This document shows, piece after piece, positions 56,076 through 62,878 of a DNA stretch of 64,000 nt. Made by a program: the position numbers and the translations under genes. The notes beneath the pieces are model-generated. The model was given only the letters and a program-made list of their open reading frames with translations. It searched no databases and had not been told where the DNA came from. The stretch is from Sphingomonas asaccharolytica NBRC 15499 (GTDB lineage Bacteria; Pseudomonadota; Alphaproteobacteria; Sphingomonadales; Sphingomonadaceae). The DNA is taken from contig NZ_BCYU01000015.1 of assembly GCF_001598355.1 (NCBI RefSeq), forward strand, positions 1 to 64,000, written 5' to 3'. The stretch's first letter is position 1, and every line of letters starts with the position of its first letter.

Positions 56076-57371
56076 ATGAGTGACGCTGCCTCTTCCGCGC
56101 TGGGATTCGATTTCGGTACCACCAATACTGTGGTCGCCACGGCGAGCGGTGATACCGCCGACCTCGTCATGCTCGGCGGACCGGAAGGCAAAGATGCCGT
56201 CTTCCGCTCGGCTTTGTGCTTTTGGGAGGAAGGCGATGCTCGGGTCGCGCTCGGCGCCGATGCCGGTCCCTGGGCGATCCGCGACTATCTCGATTTCCCG
56301 CAAGGCAGCCGCTTCATCCAGTCTTTCAAGTCGGTCGCCGCCAGCTCGAGCTTCGAACATGCCACCATCTTCGAACGCCGCATGCGGTTCGAGGATCTCG
56401 GCCAATTGTTCCTGCGCAAGCTGATCGCCCGGTCGGACGGGCGATTGGGCCACACTGCATCGCGTATCGTCGTCGGGCGTCCGGTCGAATTCGCCGGCGG
56501 CCGCCCCGACGAGGCCCTCGCCAGGCAGCGTTACGACCTGATGTTCGCCGCCCTCGGCACCGATATCCATTATGTCTACGAGCCGCTCGGCGCCGCCTTC
56601 AGTTACGCCTCGCGCATCACGGACGCGGCAACGATCCTGGTCGCCGATTTCGGCGGCGGGACCAGCGATTTCTCGGTGGTGCGGATAGAAGCGCCGGGCG
56701 CGCCGCGCCGCTGCACGCCGCTAGGCCATGCCGGCGTCGGCATTGCCGGCGACCGGTTCGACGCGCGGATCATCGACAATCTGGTGATGCCGTTGCTCGG
56801 CAAGGGCGGGTCGTATCGATCGTTCGACAAAATACTCGATATTCCCGGTGGTTATTTCAGCGACTTCGCGGATTGGTCGAAACTGGCACTGATGCGCAAT
56901 CGGCGCACCTTGGCGGATCTCGAAAAGCTCCGCCGCGCCGCGCTCGATCCCGCCGCGATCGGCCGAATGATTGCGGTGATCGACCAGGAACTCGGCTATC
57001 AATTGTACGACGCTGTCGGCCAGCTCAAGCGTGCGCTGTCGGCGTCCGATCACGCCCATTTCCATTTCGCCGGCGCGGGTCTCGCGATCGAAGCGGATGT
57101 CACGCGCGATGCGTTCGAAGCCTGGATCGCACCCGATATCGCGCGGATCGAGGCCGCGGCCGATCGCGCGCTCGCCGCTGCCGGCATTGCCGCGGGCGCC
57201 ATCGATCGCGTCTTTCTGACTGGCGGCACCTCGCTGACCCCGCGCATCCGGCGCATGTTCGCGGAGCGTTTTGGCGAGGAGCGGATCGCGTCGGGCGGCG
57301 AGCTGACCTCGATTGCACATGGGTTGGCGTTGATCGGGCAGCAGGAGGATCTGGCCGCCTGGGCGGCGTAA
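56076..57371 (+). CDS. Hsp70-like ATPase without substrate-binding domain (YegD type)
   Basis: A 431-residue actin/Hsp70-fold ATPase. FDFGTTNTVVA (phosphate 1), LVADFGGGTSDFSVVRI (phosphate 2) and VFLTGGTSLTPRIRRMF (adenosine motif) are intact. The protein ends right after the nucleotide-binding domain, so it lacks the peptide-binding half of DnaK, like E. coli YegD. Client unknown. AGAGG lies about nine bases before the ATG. It stands between the split halves of the trmD/rimM locus. Confidence 0.9.
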   Translation: MSDAASSALGFDFGTTNTVVATASGDTADLVMLGGPEGKDAVFRSALCFWEEGDARVALGADAGPWAIRDYLDFPQGSRFIQSFKSVAASSSFEHATIFERRMRFEDLGQLFLRKLIARSDGRLGHTASRIVVGRPVEFAGGRPDEALARQRYDLMFAALGTDIHYVYEPLGAAFSYASRITDAATILVADFGGGTSDFSVVRIEAPGAPRRCTPLGHAGVGIAGDRFDARIIDNLVMPLLGKGGSYRSFDKILDIPGGYFSDFADWSKLALMRNRRTLADLEKLRRAALDPAAIGRMIAVIDQELGYQLYDAVGQLKRALSASDHAHFHFAGAGLAIEADVTRDAFEAWIAPDIARIEAAADRALAAAGIAAGAIDRVFLTGGTSLTPRIRRMFAERFGEERIASGGELTSIAHGLALIGQQEDLAAWAA

Positions 57372-57407
57372 CCGGCGGAATACTGCGCTTCTGCATCGAG
57401 TAATCCC

Positions 57408-57779
57408 TCAGCCCAAAGGGTCGACCGTGAAGAACTCATAACTGTTGCCGTCACCGTCCCAGACATAGACGCCGCGGCCGCCATTGAGACGATTGATCGT
57501 TCGATCTCGCGTGAACGGCCCCGATCCAAACGGCAGGTCGCCTGTTACCACGCGCTCCAGGATCGCCCCGAAACGGGGATCGTCGACGAGAAAAGCGAAA
57601 TGGCCGAACGCGAAGACGTCCGCGTCGTAGAAATCCAGCGTCAGCCGGTCGTTGACTCGTACCGCAGCGAATGGGCCCAAGGCGTGGGGACGCGCGGCGT
57701 CGATCAGGTTGGCGAAGAATTGCGCCGCTGCTGTTCTGTCGGTGCAGCGGACGATGGCGTGGTTGAGCTCAAGTGCCAT
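57408..57779 (-). CDS. VOC family protein
   Basis: A 123-residue glyoxalase/bleomycin-resistance-fold protein. It begins LELNHAIVRCTDRTAAAQFF and ends WDGDGNSYEFFTVDPLG; the YEFF Glu and N-terminal His are the usual metal ligands. No substrate can be named. Last gene of a three-gene minus-strand unit (membrane protein, SDR, VOC) probably controlled by the divergent TetR regulator. 32 bases separate it from the SDR gene. Confidence 0.9.
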   Translation of the reverse strand: MALELNHAIVRCTDRTAAAQFFANLIDAARPHALGPFAAVRVNDRLTLDFYDADVFAFGHFAFLVDDPRFGAILERVVTGDLPFGSGPFTRDRTINRLNGGRGVYVWDGDGNSYEFFTVDPLG

Positions 57780-57811
57780 GTCGAAACCTTTTGCGGAAGG
57801 ATGTCAGACGG

Positions 57812-58585
57812 TCAGTGCATCAATCGGCCGCCGGCAATGTCGAGCGTCGCGCCGGTCAGCCAACCGGCGCTTTCCGAGGCCAGGAACAAGGTCGCCGCGG
57901 CCACATCGGCCGGCGTCCCCAGCCGGCGCAACGGATGGGTGTCGGCGATCGCTTGCCGAACGGGCGGCGGCATGCGCTCGGCGGTGCGATCGGTGAGCAC
58001 CGCGGAGGGCGAGATGCAATTCACGCGCACACTGTCGGGGCCCAGGTCCTGCGCGAGTTGCTGCGTGAGCAGAATGATCCCCGCCTTGGCGACGCCATAG
58101 CCGAGCGGCGCCGAGGACGGCGCCCTGCCCGCGGTCGACGCCATCGTGACGGCGGTACCATGGCCGCTTTCCTTGAGGTCCGGTACGAACGTCCTAAGCG
58201 TCAGGAAAGTGGCAGTGACGTTGTTGTCGAGGCTGGACCGCCAGTCGCGTTCGGTCACCTGTTCGATCGGTGCCGGCCGGCTCGTGCCGCCGCCGGCAAA
58301 GGCGATCAGGATGTCGAGTCCGCCGAGCCGTTCGATGAGGGCGGTGCGCGCGGCTTCGAGTTGATCGGCGCTGGAACAGTCCAGGGCGATTGCCGCATGG
58401 CCCGACGAGATGGCGTCGAGCGACGCGGCCACGTGGTCCAGCCGTGTCTGGTCGCGCCCCGCGATCGTCACACGCACACCATTATACGCGAACCAGCGCG
58501 CCGTCTCGGCGCCGATCCCGCCGGAGCCGCCAGTGATCAATGCGGTCTTGCCGGCCAGATCGGGAAAGATGGGGATGTCGGGCAT
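57812..58585 (-). CDS. Short-chain dehydrogenase/reductase
   Basis: A 257-residue classical SDR: TGGSGGIG near residues 18-25, AGRDQ after strand two (NADP preference), FAGGG, catalytic Ser in MASTAG and YGVAKAG (Tyr, Lys), and the C-terminal DIAGGRLMH. Substrate unknown. Very strong ribosome binding site (GGGAGGAGG). It follows the membrane protein gene by 12 bases. Confidence 0.94.
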   Translation of the reverse strand: MPDIPIFPDLAGKTALITGGSGGIGAETARWFAYNGVRVTIAGRDQTRLDHVAASLDAISSGHAAIALDCSSADQLEAARTALIERLGGLDILIAFAGGGTSRPAPIEQVTERDWRSSLDNNVTATFLTLRTFVPDLKESGHGTAVTMASTAGRAPSSAPLGYGVAKAGIILLTQQLAQDLGPDSVRVNCISPSAVLTDRTAERMPPPVRQAIADTHPLRRLGTPADVAAATLFLASESAGWLTGATLDIAGGRLMH

Positions 58586-58597
58586 TGCCTCCTCCCT

Positions 58598-58978
58598 TCA
58601 GACGTAACGCGACACAGCCATGCAGATGACCGTGACGACCAATAGCGCGGCAGAGGCGCGATAAGCGGCCGCCAGGCGTTGCGTCGTGTCGCCCGATCGC
58701 AGCGCCGGGCGAGCGACGAGGATCTGGACCAGGAATGCGAGGATCGCCGCGACGGCACCGGTCGCCAATATCTTTTCGGCCAGTTCGAAACTGCCCTCGT
58801 GGAGCAGATGCCACAAGAGCGTGCCGGATAGTCCCGACACTGTCGCAGCGCCGATCCGCGGGCCGAACAAGGGCGCGGCACCCGCTCCGCCGCTCCTGGC
58901 AAGTACGAAGGTCGACCCCGCCCAGAAGACTGACGCTAGGACATGGACAGCGATGGTGATGATCAGCAAGACTTGCAT
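58598..58978 (-). CDS. Small integral membrane protein (CopD-like)
   Basis: 126 residues with four hydrophobic helices: VLLIITIAVHVLASVFWAGS, the Gly-rich second, the third in AILAFLVQIL, and ALLVVTVICMAVSRYV. The HVLASVFWAGSTF and LWHLLHEG positions resemble the His-containing helices of CopD-like proteins, but the similarity is weak. GGGAG stands eight bases before the ATG. First gene of the TetR-divergent operon. Confidence 0.75.
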   Translation of the reverse strand: MQVLLIITIAVHVLASVFWAGSTFVLARSGGAGAAPLFGPRIGAATVSGLSGTLLWHLLHEGSFELAEKILATGAVAAILAFLVQILVARPALRSGDTTQRLAAAYRASAALLVVTVICMAVSRYV

Positions 58979-59017
58979 ACGAGAAACTCCCGATCGACAG
59001 ACGTGAGTCTGATTAGA

Positions 59018-59032
59018 TATACAGATTGTATA
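59018..59032. promoter_or_regulatory. Operator palindrome between TetR gene and divergent operon
   Basis: TATACA-GAT-TGTATA is a perfect 15-base palindrome, three bases before the tetR start codon and 40 bases from the divergent gene. TATACA on either strand can act as -10, so repressor binding would block both directions. Function inferred from position and symmetry. Confidence 0.65.
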
Positions 59033-59035
59033 GTC

Positions 59036-59665
59036 ATGATTCCCGACAAACCGTCAAGGCCCTATTCGACCGAGAAGCGCGACGCGAAGGCGGCGGAGAC
59101 GCGGGCGCGCCTCGTCGAGGCTGCCCTGGCGATTCTGCGCGAGCCCGACGGGCAGGCATTGGCGCTCGATGCCGTCGCCAAAAGGGCGGGCGTAACCCGG
59201 TTGACCGTCTACAATCAGTTCGGCTCGCGCAACGGGTTGCTGGAAGCTGCGTTCGACGCAGTGGCGGAACGGGGAAACCTGGCCAATTTGGCCCAGGCGA
59301 TGGCGACGACGGAACCGCGTGCAGCGCTGGCGCAGGTCGTGCGGACGTTCTGCGATTTCTGGAGTTCGCATGGCGGGCTTGGCGGCATCTTCGCGGCGGC
59401 CGCGCTGGACGCCGAACTGGCGAACGCGCTAGCCGCGCGCAACGAACGCCGCCGCGGCCTTTTGGGAATATTGGTCGATCGACAGGGCACCGCCGACGGG
59501 CAGGCAAAGGCCGACATCGTCGACCTGCTGTTCACCCTGACCAGCTTCGCCACGTTCAACACGCTGCAACGGGCGGAACGCGATCGTGACGCTGTATGCG
59601 CGCTTTTGCTGCCGTTATGCGATCAGATCTTTTCCGGAGATCGACAAGGCCAGAACGGCCGCTGA
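59036..59665 (+). CDS. TetR/AcrR family regulator
   Basis: A 209-residue repressor-type protein. The N-terminal helix-turn-helix (RARLVEAALAILREPDGQAL, VAKRAGVTRLTVYNQFGSR) spans residues about 22-66; the rest is a helical ligand domain. ATG 59036 lies three bases after a perfect palindrome, implying autoregulation. It probably controls the divergent membrane protein-SDR-VOC operon. Ends 17 bases before the convergent rimM stop. Confidence 0.93.
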   Translation: MIPDKPSRPYSTEKRDAKAAETRARLVEAALAILREPDGQALALDAVAKRAGVTRLTVYNQFGSRNGLLEAAFDAVAERGNLANLAQAMATTEPRAALAQVVRTFCDFWSSHGGLGGIFAAAALDAELANALAARNERRRGLLGILVDRQGTADGQAKADIVDLLFTLTSFATFNTLQRAERDRDAVCALLLPLCDQIFSGDRQGQNGR

Positions 59666-59682
59666 TATCGGACGCGGCGGTG

Positions 59683-60216
59683 CTAATCGGCGAAGGCCGC
59701 CGCCACCACCAGCTTCTCATTGTCCCATTCGGGCACCGCTTCGGGGCGCATCGGCACCATGAAGCGCTTGCCGGGCTTGCCGTCCTCGCCCGGTCGTTCG
59801 ATTTCGATCACATCGCCCGCGCCGAAATTCTCGATCAGCACGACGTGCCCGAGCGGCTCACCGGAATCCGACACGACAGGCAGGCCAAGCAAGTCGGCGT
59901 GATAATATTCGCCCTCGCCCAGCGGCGGCAGTGCCGATCGCGGCACGGTCAGTTCGGCGCCGCGCAGTTTTTCGGCGGCGGTGCGGTCGGGGATTTCGGC
60001 AAAACGCGCGATCGCGCCCTGCGGCGTGATGCGCAGTGCCTTCAACGTCAACGCGCCGGCGTTGAAGCTTTTGTGCGGTTTCAGGTCCTCGGCGAAGACC
60101 TTCAGGCGGACTTCCCCCGTCACGCCATGCGCCCCGGTGACGACGGCGAGCGTGACGGGCAAGTCTCCCCTCCCGTTTACGGGAGGGGTCGAGGGAGGGT
60201 CTATTTTGAGCGGCAT
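59683..60216 (-). CDS. rimM: 16S rRNA processing protein RimM
   Basis: RimM helps fold the 30S head and binds S19. Core: VTLAVVTGAHGVTGEVRLKVF (shown in part), LRGAELTVPRSALPPL, YYHADLLGLPVVS and GAGDVIEI plus the PRC-barrel KRFMVPM. The start is unclear. ATG 60216 or 60228 adds a tail PPSTPPVNGRG encoded by a palindromic repeat. TTG 60162 has GGGAGGGGA directly upstream and begins where the family homology begins (159 residues). I give the ATG 60216 form; the TTG form is quite possible. Confidence 0.9.
   Translation of the reverse strand: MPLKIDPPSTPPVNGRGDLPVTLAVVTGAHGVTGEVRLKVFAEDLKPHKSFNAGALTLKALRITPQGAIARFAEIPDRTAAEKLRGAELTVPRSALPPLGEGEYYHADLLGLPVVSDSGEPLGHVVLIENFGAGDVIEIERPGEDGKPGKRFMVPMRPEAVPEWDNEKLVVAAAFAD
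60164..60201. repeat. Palindromic repeat at the rimM 5' end
   Basis: CCCCTCCCG (60167-60175), loop TTTA, CGGGAGGGG (60180-60188) is a perfect nine-pair hairpin, followed by GAGGGAGGG. It is either translated as a Pro-rich RimM tail or lies in the leader and supplies the ribosome binding site of a TTG start at 60162. Confidence 0.85.
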
Positions 60217-60354
60217 CGCGTACGACATGCCTTCCCAGTGATCATCGCGCAATCTGATCGAAATGCGCCCCGCGCATTTCTCAATAATGCTGGGGGGCAT
60301 GATTGACCCGATCGCGCGATGTCACTCCCCTCCTGCAAGCGGGTGAGATAGGCA

Positions 60355-61026
60355 TCAGCCCTCGGCGGGAGCCTGGGCGCTCTTGGCCTCGTCGGCGCCG
60401 GTGTCGCCAGCGTCGCTGTCCGGCGTCGCTTCGTTGGCGGGCGCTTCCTCGGCAGCGGCTTCGACCGCGGGAGCTTCCTCAGCCGCGGGTGCTTCCTCAG
60501 CGACCGGAGCCTCCTCGGCGGCGGGAGCTTCCTCAGCGGCAGGCGCTTCGACCGGAGGCGTTTCCTCGGCGACCGCCTCGGCAACGGCTTCGGCCTCGGG
60601 CGTCGGCTCTTCGGTCGCGGCTTCGACCTCGGCGGCAATCACGGCCTCGGCTTCGTTCTGCTTGGCGGTTTCCGCGGCCTCGGCGGCTTCGGCAGCCTTC
60701 GACGCACGCTCTTCGACACGCTCCTTGGCCTTCTCGCCCGGCTCACCCTTCTTCGGGTTGTTGCGGGCAGCGCGCTCCTTGACGCCGGCGACGTCGAGGA
60801 AGCGAGCAACGCGGTCGGTCGGCTGCGCGCCAACGCCCAGCCAATGCTTGGCGCGGTCGGCGTCGAGCACGACGCGCTTCTCGTCGTCCTTGGCGAGCAG
60901 CGGGTTGTAATTGCCGATCTTCTCGATGAACTTGCCGTCACGCGGGCTGCGCGCGTCGGCAACGACGATACGGTAGTACGGACGCTTCTTCGAACCGCCG
61001 CGCGAAAGACGAATGCTCAGTGCCAT
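60355..61026 (-). CDS. rpsP: 30S ribosomal protein S16 with long acidic extension
   Basis: Residues 1-82 are a normal S16 ([20 protein letters not shown], ending ARFLDVAGV). About 140 more residues follow: a charged helical part ([20 protein letters not shown]) and then a low-complexity tail with repeated [12 protein letters not shown] units. S16 is usually 80-100 residues. Extended S16 proteins occur in alphaproteobacteria but this is long. GGAAG lies about eleven bases before the ATG. Confidence 0.97.
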   Translation of the reverse strand: MALSIRLSRGGSKKRPYYRIVVADARSPRDGKFIEKIGNYNPLLAKDDEKRVVLDADRAKHWLGVGAQPTDRVARFLDVAGVKERAARNNPKKGEPGEKAKERVEERASKAAEAAEAAETAKQNEAEAVIAAEVEAATEEPTPEAEAVAEAVAEETPPVEAPAAEEAPAAEEAPVAEEAPAAEEAPAVEAAAEEAPANEATPDSDAGDTGADEAKSAQAPAEG

Positions 61027-61051
61027 TTTAGTTCAACTTCCTTCTTCAATT

Positions 61052-61124
61052 GTCATCCCAGCGAAAGCTGAGATCTTTCCGTTGTATTCCTGCCGCCTGA
61101 GACCCCAGCTTGCGCTGGGGTGAC
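61052..61124. repeat. Head-to-head pair of palindromic repeats (CCCCAGC family)
   Basis: GTCATCCCAGCGAAAGCTGA-type copy at 61052-61075 and its reverse-oriented partner GACCCCAGCTTGCGCTGGGG-type at 61101-61124, with 25 bases between. Each copy has its own stem (CCCAGC/GCTGGG). Same plan as the pairs at 31.3 and 34.1-34.5 kb but a different sequence. Lies between ffh and rpsP. Confidence 0.82.
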
Positions 61125-61126
61125 GG

Positions 61127-62632
61127 CTATTTCTTTTTCACGTTCATAAAATTCTGGAACCCCGGGGGCAGCTTGGCCCCTGTGCCGGGCAGGCCAGGAA
61201 GCCCGCCCATCTGGTTCATCGCGTCGCCCAGCTCGGGCCTGCCCATCGCGTTGCCGAGCCCGCCGAGGCCGCCGCCGGGGCCGCCCTTGCCGAGCATCGC
61301 CATCATGCCCTTCAATCCGCCCATCTTCTTAATGCGCTTCATGGCGGTGGCCATTTCCTGGTGCATCTTGATCAGCTTGTTGACGTCCTGGACGGTCGTT
61401 CCCGATCCGTTGGCGACGCGGATCTTGCGCTTCGCGTTGAGCAGCTCGGGCTTGGTCCGCTCCTTGGGCGTCATCGAGGTGATGATCGCGTCCATCCTCA
61501 GCAGGATACGGTCGTCCATCCCCGATTGCGACATCGCCGCCTGCGCCTTCTTCATGCCGGGGATCATCCCCGCCAGCGCGCCGATGCCGCCCATCTTCTT
61601 CATCTGCTGCAGCTGGCTGCGCAGGTCGTTCATGTCGAACTGACCCTTGGACAGCCGCTGCGCCATGCGCTCGGCATCTTCCTGCTGGATCGATTCGGCG
61701 GCGCGCTCGACCAGGCTGACGACGTCGCCCATGCCCAGAATGCGGCCGGCGACGCGGCTCGGGTGGAAACCTTCGATCGCATCGAGCTTTTCGCCAGTGC
61801 CGGCGAACTTGATCGGCTTGCCGGTGACCGCGCGCATCGACAGAGCGGCGCCGCCCCGGGCGTCGCCGTCCATCCGGGTGAGCACGACGCCGGTCAGCGA
61901 CACCTGGTCGGAGAAGGCGCGCGCGACGTTGACTGCATCCTGACCGGTCAGGCTGTCCACGACGAGCAGGATTTCCTGCGGCTTCGCGATGTCGGCGACC
62001 GCCTTCATCTCGTCCATCAGGCCCTGATCGACGTGCAGACGGCCCGCCGTATCGAGCATCAGCACATCGAAGCCCTGGAGCTTCGCCGCCTGGATCGCGC
62101 GCCGAGCGATATCGACCGGCTGCTGGCCCTGGACGATCGGCAGAGTCGCAACCTCGGTCTGTTCGCCGAGGATCGCCAGCTGCTCCTGCGCGGCCGGGCG
62201 ATTGACGTCGAGCGACGCCATCAAGACCTTCTTGCGATCGCGCCCGCCCTGCCCGCCAGTCAGCCGCTTGGCGATCTTGGCGGTCGTCGTGGTCTTGCCC
62301 GAGCCCTGGAGCCCGACCATCATCACGACGGCAGGCGGCGTGACGCCGAGATTGAGCTCGCTCTCGTCGGCGCCGAGCATCTCGACCAGGCCGTCATGGA
62401 CGATCTTGACGACCTGCTGGCCGGGCGTGATCGAGCGCAGCACTTGCTGGCCAACCGCCTGCTCGGTGATCTTGTCGACGAAATCGCGCGCGACCGGCAG
62501 AGCGACGTCCGCCTCGAGCAGCGCAACGCGCACTTCGCGCATCGCCGCGCGCACATCCGCCTCGGTCAGCGCGCCACGGCCACGCAACCGGTCGAATACG
62601 CCGCCAAGACGATCGCTCAGGCTGTCGAACAT
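61127..62632 (-). CDS. ffh: Signal recognition particle protein Ffh
   Basis: The SRP GTPase that delivers nascent membrane proteins to FtsY and SecYEG. 501 residues: N domain, G domain with GLQGSGKTTTTAKIAKRL (about residue 105), DTAGRLH, TRMDGDARGGAAL, and a Met-rich M domain (MKKMGGIGALAGMIPGMKK) with a Gly/Pro-rich tail. ATG 62632 is favoured over TTG 62638; GGGAG is ten bases upstream. First gene of the ffh-rpsP-rimM unit. The 246 bases before it contain no recognisable gene or 4.5S RNA. Confidence 0.97.
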   Translation of the reverse strand: MFDSLSDRLGGVFDRLRGRGALTEADVRAAMREVRVALLEADVALPVARDFVDKITEQAVGQQVLRSITPGQQVVKIVHDGLVEMLGADESELNLGVTPPAVVMMVGLQGSGKTTTTAKIAKRLTGGQGGRDRKKVLMASLDVNRPAAQEQLAILGEQTEVATLPIVQGQQPVDIARRAIQAAKLQGFDVLMLDTAGRLHVDQGLMDEMKAVADIAKPQEILLVVDSLTGQDAVNVARAFSDQVSLTGVVLTRMDGDARGGAALSMRAVTGKPIKFAGTGEKLDAIEGFHPSRVAGRILGMGDVVSLVERAAESIQQEDAERMAQRLSKGQFDMNDLRSQLQQMKKMGGIGALAGMIPGMKKAQAAMSQSGMDDRILLRMDAIITSMTPKERTKPELLNAKRKIRVANGSGTTVQDVNKLIKMHQEMATAMKRIKKMGGLKGMMAMLGKGGPGGGLGGLGNAMGRPELGDAMNQMGGLPGLPGTGAKLPPGFQNFMNVKKK

Positions 62633-62878
62633 AAACAAATCACTCCCATCCGAACCCCAAAACGCACAAAGCGCCGGCGGACGAAACCTCGTCGGCCGGC
62701 GTCACCACATGGGTGCTCCTTGTCGCGTTCGCAAAGGGAACGGTGCCGGCCCGATAACGGCTCGGCCGGAAAAACGCAACCCGGCCTTAGCCCCTTAACA
62801 TCTTCTTGACCTCACGATGCCATCAGCAGGGCTGGATAGGGCCGCGAACGCGCGGTGTCGAAGAAGGGGATACGGGGC

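Noticed and set aside
60420..60600. Short tandem repeat array, CRISPR-like
   Set aside because: It is the coding repeat EEAPAA of the S16 tail; no spacers or constant-length repeats.
62633..62878. Possible 4.5S SRP RNA upstream of ffh
   Set aside because: No conserved SRP RNA tetraloop/asymmetric-loop sequence could be found in either strand.
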